The translations under genes were made by a program, and so were the position numbers. Shown here piece by piece: positions 18,395-25,317 of a stretch of DNA of 64,000 bases. Where the stretch lies: NCBI GenBank assembly GCA_910575105.1, contig CAJTDK010000001.1, forward strand, positions 248,001 to 312,000, in the 5' to 3' direction. The first letter of the stretch is position 1. The number at the start of each line of letters is the position of its first letter. This DNA comes from Lachnospiraceae bacterium. Its GTDB lineage: Bacteria > Bacillota > Clostridia > Lachnospirales > Lachnospiraceae. The notes beneath the pieces are model-generated. The model saw only the letters and a list, made by a program, of their open reading frames with translations, had not been told where the DNA came from and ran no database searches.

Positions 18395-18650
18395 AACGTT
18401 CTTTTATGAGACGGGAAATTCCCGCTTCGCTCCCCGGTACGTCACGGACTTGCCGTGTTCCCGGAGTCTTGGCATACCCAATACGCAGCCCTCATGGCTG
18501 CCTTCTAATGCCGCGGCTTGTTTTTCTATTACAGATGGAGGCCATCTGCTTATCATGAACTTTCGCCCAGTCCTTTCGGTAAAATGAGGGCAGGCCCATT
18601 GCCCTCATTTATCTAAGCGCAGTTCTTATGATTTTTGTAAATAATACGAG
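18395..18650 (-). ncRNA. Candidate guide RNA (omega-RNA-like) downstream of tldR
   Basis: The 250 bases after the tldR stop, read on the minus strand, hold successive hairpins: an 11-bp stem (AAATGAGGGCA with TGCCCTCATTT), CAGATGG-CCT-CCATCTG, GCAGCC-ATGA-GGGCTGC, CACGG-CAAGT-CCGTG inside an outer CCGG pair, and GCGGGAA-TTTCCCG. TnpB omega-RNAs come from exactly this place, the 3' end of the gene plus the element's right end, and end with the guide. The guide would begin after the last hairpin, near 18402 and running leftward. RNA class and guide boundary are inferred. Confidence 0.6.
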
Positions 18651-20003
18651 TTAATCTGTGTACGGAGGCAGATGTTTGCTCTGTCCCCGTTTTTTTGCGT
18701 TCTGAGCTGCGTTAGTCTTAAAATCTATACGGAAACCACATGCCGGACAGAGAAATATCCCATCCTGCCCATAGCCGGATGCGCTGCATCGGCTGCATAT
18801 ACGGCTTATGTCTTTTGCGTATACTTTGACTAATTCTATAGAGTGTTCCCGGCACTTCTGCTCCAGACGTTCCCGTATGTAGCCCCTCTGCCACATAGAT
18901 GCATAGTAATTCATCCTTTTCACTGCGCCGTTTCCCTTTGGAGGCGGGAGCTTGGGAAGATAGACGGCTTTCGGTTTTTCCTCCTGCAGAAAGCGGTTCA
19001 GCTCCATGTTAATGTAACTGTGCAGCAGCTCCTGCATACGGTGCTTTTTCGCATTATATTTTTCCCTGCCGGGCTTTGTATATTGGTTTGCGTTATATTT
19101 GCCAATCTGTTCCCGTACCCACTTTGAGAATGCTGCCTGATGAATTCCTAATTTATCTCCGTAAATGTGTCCTTCATGGGTGGTGATCATATCGGACATT
19201 CCTAAAGAAATCCCGACCTCATTTATATAATCTGAATGAAAATGGACGGCAGTCTGGACAGCGGCACGCAGTTCTACGCTGTTTTTCTCCGGGAAAAGCT
19301 TAATATAAAGCTGGCTTTTATATTCATTGCCGTCGGTCAGGGGGATAAAGATGCGTTTTCTTCGTTCCTTTGTAGTAATGTAAATCCCATGGTCGCCGTA
19401 GCGGTGGGTTCCTCTTGAAGAGAAGAAACCGTCAGAGGTATCAGAATGAGACTTTACATGGTATTTTCGAACCTTGCGGCACAGGTAACGGTGAAGCCAT
19501 TCTGCCCTGTCCTTTGTTATGTCTTTGATAAGTTCTTCATAACGCTTCCTGATGTCGACAGGCAGATGCCAGTTATCTGATGGCATCTGCAATAGCACTC
19601 CCTCAAAGGCATCATTGGTCTTTATAAGAAAACGCAGGTAATGCTTTTCTTCCTCGGTAAAATTAGGGTTTTGCCCGGCGGCTCTGCGGACAGCGGATTT
19701 TGTCTTTGTCCACTGACTCTTGATATCTCCGAGAGCGTCAAAGACAGCTAAGTAAAAATACACGGAAGGAATGCCAAGCTCTGCTCTGAGACCGGATGCG
19801 GTCATCTCATTCTGAATCGTGTAGCCGGGGTAGAGCTTGGGAAGGGAAGATATACTGCCATAGCGCTGGTAGACGTAATTCTTCACTGCCCGGTAATCCT
19901 TCGCGATGTCTAAAAGTTTTCGCATGTCCGAGTCGGAGACCGGAGACTTGCTGTACTGGCAGACGGTTTTGCAGATGGTTTTGCGGGCGGTGTTGGCCGG
20001 CAT
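18651..20003 (-). CDS. tldR: TnpB-family protein lacking RuvC catalytic acids (TldR-like RNA-guided repressor)
   Basis: 450 residues. The C-terminal half aligns with TnpB: a zinc finger CSRCSASG...CPACG and the NAA block (TNAAQNA). The three RuvC acids are replaced: GIDLG is GISLG (S266), the Glu of VVEDL is Pro (P350, in VYLPKL), and the Asp of DRDxNAA is Lys (K429, in DFKTNAA). It should bind a guide RNA and DNA without cutting. Such proteins (TldR) repress flagellin or oppF genes in other bacteria. Its ATG follows the fliB stop by one base. No tnpA is present. The alternative, a decaying transposon nuclease, is less likely because the frame is intact. Confidence 0.82.
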   Translation of the reverse strand: MPANTARKTICKTVCQYSKSPVSDSDMRKLLDIAKDYRAVKNYVYQRYGSISSLPKLYPGYTIQNEMTASGLRAELGIPSVYFYLAVFDALGDIKSQWTKTKSAVRRAAGQNPNFTEEEKHYLRFLIKTNDAFEGVLLQMPSDNWHLPVDIRKRYEELIKDITKDRAEWLHRYLCRKVRKYHVKSHSDTSDGFFSSRGTHRYGDHGIYITTKERRKRIFIPLTDGNEYKSQLYIKLFPEKNSVELRAAVQTAVHFHSDYINEVGISLGMSDMITTHEGHIYGDKLGIHQAAFSKWVREQIGKYNANQYTKPGREKYNAKKHRMQELLHSYINMELNRFLQEEKPKAVYLPKLPPPKGNGAVKRMNYYASMWQRGYIRERLEQKCREHSIELVKVYAKDISRICSRCSASGYGQDGIFLCPACGFRIDFKTNAAQNAKKRGQSKHLPPYTD

Positions 20004-20004
20004 A

Positions 20005-21249
20005 TTAACAGCTCCTTAAAAGGATGGCGACATGAGCGAGTGTATCGCCCTCTTTTTGAAAAGCGTCTATGATATCTAAAAATTCCTGCTTATTATGCCC
20101 AACCTTTCTGAACAGTACTGTACAGCGGTCGATCATGTCCTCGACCGTGCTTTCTTCTGTCGTAGACAAACATAAAATACCCTTCAGCATTACCCATACC
20201 CAGACTAAATACAGATAATTCTCCCACAAATTTTTTCCGGGCTCATGAAATGGAATATTAAACCACAATAAAAACATGACCATAACATTTTCTAGAAAAT
20301 ATTCCTTTCCGGCTATCCAGTGTGCAAACAGTTTCCTGCATTCCTGATAATATTCAAGTTCAGGATTTTCTGCTCCCTGTTCTTTTTTTGCTGTGACTGC
20401 TTTTCCTGCTCTTACAAGTATATCATTCTGAAATTTATCCGAAAAACCGATCGTCAGAAGCGCGGAAGTAACGCTGTTAAAAACAGACAGTGGTTTTTCC
20501 TCCGGAAAACGTTTCAAAATATTTCCGGTCTCCGACTGCTGTACCATACTCAGAAAATCCAGTACGTATGCTGCGGCAGTTTCTCTTGCCTTTTCTCTGT
20601 CTGCTGTCTCATTTTCATAAATCCTGTCAAGTGTCTGGATAGACATTCCAAGAAGGATGAGACGGTTTTCCATCGCCAGCTCTTCGGCCTGAAGCAGCGC
20701 GAGGCATAGCGTCTGAATATCAAAATAACTTTTTAGCCTTGGATGTTTTCTTCTTTCACGAATTCCGAAGTTACTACTGTATATCTCAAAATTCTGTGCC
20801 GGTAATTTTTCTAAGATGATTCCTTCTTTTTCTTCCAGTAAAAGCTCCAGAACTTTTTCGCAGCCCATAGACAGAGAACATTCTGCATGTCCAAAATATT
20901 GATGCACATGCCGCGGAAAGAGACGGCATGTGGCTGTCATCTCTTTCACTCCATAATCCATCTGAAGCTGGCATAATCCATCCTCTGACAGATACGGGCA
21001 TTTTCCCTCGTCATCCAGCAGGATTTCAGCATATATTCTTTCCGACCTCAGCTTTTCAGGGCATAAGTGCACTTTTTCGTTCTCAAGTTTTCCTTTTGGC
21101 AGAATTCCACATTTCTTCCATCCGCGGTATTCATCCCTGCTCATTGTAATACTCCAGTCCCTGCAGCAATTGTAGCGGCAGGCTGCACCCTTACAGCTAA
21201 AGCGTTTGAATACAGAAGGTGCCAGTACGCCTTTATTTTCATTAATCAT
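20005..21249 (-). CDS. fliB: Flagellin lysine-N-methylase (FliB family)
   Basis: 414 residues. The N-terminus has the FliB cysteine pattern: FSCKGAACRYNCCRDWSI, then CPYLSEDGLCQLQ, CRLFPRHV and CSLSMGCEKV, cysteines thought to hold an iron-sulfur centre. FliB enzymes methylate surface lysines of flagellin. It starts 108 bp after fliC (GGAGG seven bases from the ATG), and its stop is one base from the tldR start. The hairpin between fliC and fliB may make fliB expression lower than fliC. A hydrophobic C-terminal stretch (YLYLVWVWVMLKGILCL) is present. Confidence 0.85.
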   Translation of the reverse strand: MINENKGVLAPSVFKRFSCKGAACRYNCCRDWSITMSRDEYRGWKKCGILPKGKLENEKVHLCPEKLRSERIYAEILLDDEGKCPYLSEDGLCQLQMDYGVKEMTATCRLFPRHVHQYFGHAECSLSMGCEKVLELLLEEKEGIILEKLPAQNFEIYSSNFGIRERRKHPRLKSYFDIQTLCLALLQAEELAMENRLILLGMSIQTLDRIYENETADREKARETAAAYVLDFLSMVQQSETGNILKRFPEEKPLSVFNSVTSALLTIGFSDKFQNDILVRAGKAVTAKKEQGAENPELEYYQECRKLFAHWIAGKEYFLENVMVMFLLWFNIPFHEPGKNLWENYLYLVWVWVMLKGILCLSTTEESTVEDMIDRCTVLFRKVGHNKQEFLDIIDAFQKEGDTLAHVAILLRSC

Positions 21250-21285
21250 AATGATTCCTCCAAGATACTTTTCAGACTTTTAATA

Positions 21286-21313
21286 GCCGGGGCGGATATG
21301 ACCCCGTCCCGGC
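21286..21313 (-). other. GC-rich hairpin between fliC and fliB
   Basis: A 10-bp stem with one mismatch (GCCGGGACGG against CCGCCCCGGC, minus strand) 44 bp after the fliC stop. There is no T-run. It could protect the fliC mRNA end or reduce read-through into fliB-tldR. Confidence 0.5.
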
Positions 21314-21356
21314 CGCATACATGGGATGTTTTCCCCTGCTTTTTCCGGCAATACTT

Positions 21357-23357
21357 TTATTGCAGAAGCTGTAATACACCCTGCGGGATCTGGTTGGCCT
21401 GTGCAAGCATAGCCTGAGCGGACTGAACCAGAATATTGTTCTTTGTATATGCCATCATTTCCTGTGCCATATCGACGTCGCGGATACGGCTTTCCGCTGC
21501 CGTGATGTTTTCCGTTGTCACGCTTAAGTTGTTGATCGTGTGCTCAAGACGGTTCTGAACGGCACCGAGTTTACCTCTCTGAGAGGAAACAGCATTAATT
21601 GCGTTTTTGATTTTGTCAACTGCAGCCTGTGCGCCGCCCTGTGAGGAAATATCAATCGCATCTATACCAAGAGCTTTTGAAGACATGTTTCCTACTTCAA
21701 CGGTCAGACGATTGAATTCGTCTGAAGTATCGCCAATCTGTAAGGACAGTCCTGCAGAGCCAATCTTTGGAGCTGGATCTGTAGCGGTAGCAGCGGATAC
21801 CGTGACTGTATCTCCGCTTACCGTAGCTGAAGAGCCAATTTTATCTGCAAGATTCTTTGCGGAGTCAGCTGCTGTTGCACCGATTTTTACCTGATCGTTT
21901 CCATCGCCAAAGGTGTATTTGACACCTCCGATATTAATGGAATCTCCAGCTTTCGGAACACCAAGCAGTTGTACACTGTTGCTTGCATTTGCCTGACCTC
22001 TTGACTGGGAGAAAGCTTTCTTTAATTCTTCCTCGGTAAACTGACCGTATTTCTGATTAGCGAGGACATCTTCCTCAATCTCGATGGTATCTGTAGCATT
22101 GCCACGTCCGATTGTGAAATTGTGGGCAGTTCCATCGGCATCTTTAATGGTTGTTGTTTTTTTGGAAAGCTGGCTGGTAACGGATTTCAGTAATTCTGCG
22201 CCAGTCAGACCTTTAGTTCCGATAACATTTCCAGTTGCATCTGCTGCAGTCTTTGTATTGTCAAATGTAAATTCTGTTTCTCCAATCTTCAATTTACCAG
22301 CATTAATGATGTCCTGGGTTATTTTCAATGTGGCACCAGCACGTACTGGGTCTGTGCCTACAACAGGGTCAGTTACATTCGTGAGATGGCAGTTGTCACG
22401 ATTTAATTCGCCGTCTGCTCCAGTTGCTGTGATTTTAACATCGCCTGACGGAGTCCATGTACTTGTCTGTACCTTTCCCTCATCGGTAGTTTTAGCAAGA
22501 AGGCTGCCATCTGCCTTTTTCTGTCCTTGATATTCAAATGAAATTTTAGTGCCATTTGTTGTCATCTTGTAAACATCATTTCCAATACTGGCAAATTTGT
22601 TGTTAAAAGCTGCTGCGACAGCAGATGCATCTTTCTTTTCGTTTGCTGCAGTTGTCGTAACTTTTACAGTGGTGCTAGCTGCATTCAAAGTAGTATTAGA
22701 ATCAGCAATATTGACAGTCTGACCACCTATTTGAAGAGTAAAGGTCACATCACCAGCAGCGGTTTTTTTCACTGCATAATCTGCAAGATCAACCGTGAAT
22801 GCCGGCTCTACTTCTGTTGTAGAAGAACCATGATGCTTTACTGTTACTCCAAGCTCTGTGCTTGTTCCGTCTAAAAGAGTTGCTTCAACCGCAGCCTGCT
22901 CACCGCCGACTTTGAATGTTTTTCCGTTCAATCCCAAAGAACCGTCCAAAAGGTTGATTCCGTTAAAATTAGTAGCATCAGAGATACGGTCGATTTCATC
23001 TATTAAAGCGTCTACCTCTGCCTGCAAATTTTCACGATCTACGTCATCAGCGTAAGTTCCGTTAGCTGACTGGTTTGCAAGCTCCACCATACGGTTTAGC
23101 ATGGAGTGAACCTCTGTCAACGCACCTTCTGCTGTCTGCACGAGAGAAATACCATCGTTGGCGTTCTTCTGAGCTGTCTGAAGACCAGTGATCTGCGCAC
23201 GCATCTTTTCAGAAATAGCCAGACCTGCCGCGTCATCGCCTGCACGGTTGATCCTGTAGCCGGATGACAGCTTCTCTAAACTTTTGGAAACTGCGTTATT
23301 GTTGTTTGTTAAGTTACGATAAGAGCTTAATGCTGCTATGTTGTGTTGAATTCTCAT
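21357..23357 (-). CDS. fliC: Flagellin
   Basis: 666 residues starting MRIQHNIAALSSYRNL, with AAGGAGG before the ATG at 23357. Residues 1-140 are the conserved D0/D1 helices (KLSSGYRINRAGDDAAGLAI) and about 575-666 the C-terminal partner helices ending in NQIPQGVLQLLQ. The central region (about 140-575) is a long Thr/Ala/Asp-rich surface domain, making this much longer than minimal flagellins. Its subunits build the flagellar filament. It lies between csrA and fliB. No other flagellar gene is in view, so export and motor genes must be elsewhere. The central domain is likely antigenic and the target of FliB. Confidence 0.97.
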   Translation of the reverse strand: MRIQHNIAALSSYRNLTNNNNAVSKSLEKLSSGYRINRAGDDAAGLAISEKMRAQITGLQTAQKNANDGISLVQTAEGALTEVHSMLNRMVELANQSANGTYADDVDRENLQAEVDALIDEIDRISDATNFNGINLLDGSLGLNGKTFKVGGEQAAVEATLLDGTSTELGVTVKHHGSSTTEVEPAFTVDLADYAVKKTAAGDVTFTLQIGGQTVNIADSNTTLNAASTTVKVTTTAANEKKDASAVAAAFNNKFASIGNDVYKMTTNGTKISFEYQGQKKADGSLLAKTTDEGKVQTSTWTPSGDVKITATGADGELNRDNCHLTNVTDPVVGTDPVRAGATLKITQDIINAGKLKIGETEFTFDNTKTAADATGNVIGTKGLTGAELLKSVTSQLSKKTTTIKDADGTAHNFTIGRGNATDTIEIEEDVLANQKYGQFTEEELKKAFSQSRGQANASNSVQLLGVPKAGDSINIGGVKYTFGDGNDQVKIGATAADSAKNLADKIGSSATVSGDTVTVSAATATDPAPKIGSAGLSLQIGDTSDEFNRLTVEVGNMSSKALGIDAIDISSQGGAQAAVDKIKNAINAVSSQRGKLGAVQNRLEHTINNLSVTTENITAAESRIRDVDMAQEMMAYTKNNILVQSAQAMLAQANQIPQGVLQLLQ

Positions 23358-23364
23358 AAATTTA

Positions 23365-23400
23365 CCTCCTTGAATTTGGACGGGAGCGTCCGTTCTCCCG
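23365..23400 (-). promoter_or_regulatory. Putative CsrA-binding region in the fliC leader
   Basis: On the minus strand a hairpin (23381-23400, stem CGGGAG/CTCCCG) has the loop AACGGACG, which contains an ANGGA CsrA core. Ten bases later the ribosome site AGGAGG (23365-23370) supplies a second GGA. Two such sites in the flagellin leader are the known arrangement for CsrA repression of hag in Bacillus. Confidence 0.6.
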
Positions 23401-23501
23401 CATAAGTGTTTTGCTTTGCCTTTCGGCATCTATGTTCAAATCATCTGCCCGGATCCGTTGACAGAGGAATTGAAACCTTGATCAGACTTTGCTTTATCTG
23501 A

Positions 23502-23720
23502 TTATGGAGTCAGAGCTGCACGTTTATTTCTCCGCCCGCTCTTTCCGGTGAGGCACTTTGGCTTTTCATGATATTTTTCATATACCTCGCCACGTACGAT
23601 GCTTACACTATTAGGAGCGTCTATGGACAGCCGCAGATCTCCTTCCATAGAGACAACCTGAATGACAATATCGTCTCCGATTACCAGATACTCTCCTGGA
23701 TTCCTTCCCAGAGATAACAT
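23502..23720 (-). CDS. csrA: Carbon storage regulator, RNA-binding translational repressor
   Basis: 72 residues from the ATG at 23720 (GGGAGG eight bases upstream). It matches CsrA strand for strand: MLSLGRNPGEYLVIGDDIVI, then LRLSIDAPNSVSIVRGEVYEKY. The usual L-x-R-K-x-G-E start is GRNPGE here, and the tail is basic (GRRNKR). CsrA dimers bind GGA motifs in mRNA leaders; in Firmicutes the main target is flagellin mRNA and FliW is the antagonist. It is directly upstream of fliC and downstream of the invertible segment. No fliW is in the window. Confidence 0.9.
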   Translation of the reverse strand: MLSLGRNPGEYLVIGDDIVIQVVSMEGDLRLSIDAPNSVSIVRGEVYEKYHEKPKCLTGKSGRRNKRAALTP

Positions 23721-23812
23721 TTCTCTACACCTCCCTGTGCCTGGATTTTCAACTTGTCTTTTTGCGTTGGAATGATCAGAAAGCATTGATTTTCAGAGGA
23801 TTTTAACAGGAA

Positions 23813-23837
23813 CTTCCGATAAGAAATATTATCGGAA
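23813..23837 (+). repeat. Inverted repeat IR1 of the invertible segment
   Basis: 25 bases that are the exact reverse complement of 23970-23994. The core is itself palindromic (TTCCGATA-N8-TATCGGAA), and the asymmetric 8-base centre AGAAATAT is ATATTTCT in IR2, as expected for tyrosine-recombinase crossover sites in inverted orientation. Confidence 0.9.
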
Positions 23838-23969
23838 GTTGAAAATGCCGGAATTGAAAAAATGTTGAATTTTCAGGAGAAAAAGACTTAACTTTTTAGA
23901 AATGAAACCGATAATATAGTCAGAATGATTCAAGAGACGTTTATTTTTTAAGGATTTTAAGTCATTTGG
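23838..23969. other. 132-bp putative invertible promoter segment
   Basis: An AT-rich segment bounded by the two perfect 25-bp inverted repeats, 92 bp upstream of the csrA start and 70 bp from the end of the recombinase gene. It holds no gene. Its clearest promoter-like motif is on the plus strand, pointing away from csrA-fliC. Inversion would turn it toward them. Confidence 0.8.
23889..23915 (+). promoter_or_regulatory. Sigma-28 (sigma-D)-like promoter inside the invertible segment
   Basis: TAAC, 15 bases, then CCGATAAT, close to the flagellar sigma consensus TAAA-N15-GCCGATAT. In this orientation it faces the recombinase gene's 3' end, so csrA-fliC would be OFF from this promoter; after inversion it would drive them. 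Confidence 0.6.
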
Positions 23970-23994
23970 TTCCGATAATATTTCTTATCGGAAG
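23970..23994 (-). repeat. Inverted repeat IR2 of the invertible segment
   Basis: Exact reverse complement of IR1 (23813-23837). It lies between the segment and the recombinase gene, which ends 45 bp further right. Confidence 0.9.
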
Positions 23995-24011
23995 CAGGAC
24001 TTATTTTTTTA
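23984..24011 (-). promoter_or_regulatory. Second sigma-28-like motif with its -10 inside IR2
   Basis: Minus strand TAAA (24008-24011), 16 bases, CCGATAAG (23984-23991). The -35 part is outside the invertible segment and the -10 part is in the repeat, so this motif survives inversion and points to csrA in both states. Spacing and lack of the G before CC make it a weaker match. Confidence 0.35.
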
Positions 24012-24038
24012 TGTCTTTTTCAAGAGAAACGCGGCTGT

Positions 24039-24842
24039 TTACCAGTCGATGATCTTGTCTACGATTTCTTTTTGTTCAGCGCCTGTTTTTCTCAGATACA
24101 CCCTCGTTGTCTCAATATTTTCATGCCCCATAAGATCGGCAAGGAATGAGATGTCTCCGCTGCGTTCCATAAAATTTTTGGCAAAACGGTGGCGGAAGGA
24201 ATGGGGATATACGACGTCAGGATCGATGTGATAGCGCAAGGCATATTTTTTGAGCTGTCCGGAGATTCCTCTTGAGGTGATGGGAGCGCCGTATCTGTTT
24301 AAAAAAAGAAAACCGCTTTTCTGGCGCTTTCCGCCCAGCCAGAAAAGAGTTTCTTCCTGTAATGATTTAGGTATGTAGACCCGCCGTACTTTGCCGCCTT
24401 TTGAGTACAGATCAAGATGTCCCAGCTTTACATCCTCCACCTTCAGCCTGATCAGTTCATTTACCCGTACACCGGTTGACGCGAGAAAACGGATGACAAA
24501 ATACCAAAACAGCTCTCCGTCTTCTTTCAGGCAGGTCTTAAAGTAATTATAGTCTGATTCGCTGATAACGTTTTCCGCAAACGATTTTTGCTGCATGCGT
24601 ACAAATTTAAGCTTCAGGTTTTCCCTGCCGATGCTTTCCAGATAACAGTTAACAGCCCGCAGTCTTAAATTGACCGTACGGGGCTTGTAGCGCCCGGTGA
24701 GCCAGTCCTTATATTCGCGCAGTCTGCTTTTGGTGGGAGAGGCGTACCGTTCTTTGAACTGCCGGAGCGCATATAGATATGCCTTAATCGTGTTGTCGGA
24801 AAGATTCTTTTCCAGTAGATATTTTTCAAATGTCTCTGTCAT
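24039..24842 (-). CDS. Tyrosine recombinase (XerD-like), probable invertase or island integrase
   Basis: 267 residues. The N-terminal SAM-like DNA-binding domain (1-85) is followed by a catalytic domain with R126 (TGVRVNEL), a Lys at 149 or 151, H214 and R217 (PHSFRHRF), H240 (MGHENIETT) and the nucleophile Y249 (RVYLRK), so it looks active. The AAAAAGGGGG ribosome site precedes the ATG. Its end lies 45 bp from IR2 and its start 135 bp from the right direct repeat. It could therefore flip the 132-bp segment, move the island, or both. Size and context resemble recombinases of phase-variable promoters. Confidence 0.93.
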   Translation of the reverse strand: MTETFEKYLLEKNLSDNTIKAYLYALRQFKERYASPTKSRLREYKDWLTGRYKPRTVNLRLRAVNCYLESIGRENLKLKFVRMQQKSFAENVISESDYNYFKTCLKEDGELFWYFVIRFLASTGVRVNELIRLKVEDVKLGHLDLYSKGGKVRRVYIPKSLQEETLFWLGGKRQKSGFLFLNRYGAPITSRGISGQLKKYALRYHIDPDVVYPHSFRHRFAKNFMERSGDISFLADLMGHENIETTRVYLRKTGAEQKEIVDKIIDW

Positions 24843-24976
24843 GGCAAAAGCCCCCTTTTTGTCATGATTGTAGCAGAAATAAGGGAAAGTATGTTAGGAA
24901 GAAGAGAGGACTGTATTTTAGATGGATGAAAGATATAACATGAGCAATTGGAGGCAGATGCAATAAAGTCAGGCAG

Positions 24977-25021
24977 CTTTTCTGCATATTTCCATCCATT
25001 AAACTATTTCTTGTATCTTTT
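24977..25021 (+). repeat. Right 45-bp direct repeat of the flagellin island
   Basis: Identical to 18011-18055. It contains the TTGTAT -35 box of the hydE promoter, whose -10 lies just outside, so the right end keeps that promoter intact. Confidence 0.85.
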
Positions 25022-25039
25022 TTTCCCTTATGTTATAAT
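25011..25039 (+). promoter_or_regulatory. Promoter of the hydEGF transcript
   Basis: TTGTAT (25011-25016), 17 bases, TATAAT (25034-25039), a good sigma-A promoter about 280 bp upstream of hydE. Its -35 half is part of the right direct repeat. Confidence 0.7.
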
Positions 25040-25317
25040 TGGATCAACAGTTATGGCATTTTCTCACATTCTGCGCAGCAAATGTTCAGACCTGTGTGAG
25101 GGACAGCATTAACGTACTGATCACAAAGGGCAGCACCTGAGTGAAAAGGCGGACGGATTCGAGAGTTTATATTTGCCGGAGAGCTGGCATGGCAGAGTAT
25201 TGGCATCTGTTATACCGGCATTTTCGGTTTAGAACCTGACGCCTGAAACGTCAGGATTTTTTTATGGCGGCCAAAGGACCGTGAAGCACAACCAATATTT
25301 TAACATTCAGGAGATTT
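25040..25317 (+). promoter_or_regulatory. Long structured 5' leader of hydE, class unknown
   Basis: About 270 bases of untranslated leader lead to a perfect intrinsic terminator 55 bp before hydE. That layout is typical of riboswitches and attenuators. I could not fit it to a known class: no T-box TGGNACC, FMN, TPP or cobalamin signature is visible. Short segments such as GGGACAG and CACAAAGGGCAGCACC may be conserved core pieces. Confidence 0.5.
25235..25263 (+). terminator. Intrinsic terminator in the hydE leader
   Basis: Stem CCTGACG (25235-25241) with CGTCAGG (25249-25255), 7-base loop, then seven Ts after one A. It lies after a promoter and before the hydE start, so it must be read through for hydEGF expression. 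Confidence 0.85.

Noticed and set aside
18651-20003. An active IS200/IS605 insertion sequence
   Set aside because: No tnpA, all three RuvC acids missing, and the gene is coupled to fliB; it does not look like a mobile unit by itself.
20320-20709. Plus-strand 129-codon frame inside fliB
   Set aside because: Antisense shadow of the FliB gene with no ribosome site and odd composition.
23934-23955. Partial match of the supposed guide to the invertible segment (AACGTYTCTT)
   Set aside because: Ten bases with one wobble, and it does not begin at the inferred guide start; such matches are expected by chance in AT-rich DNA.
25061-25260. c-di-GMP-I or NiCo riboswitch in the hydE leader
   Set aside because: Short words such as CACAAAGGGCA and GGGACAG are suggestive, but the rest of either consensus is not seen.
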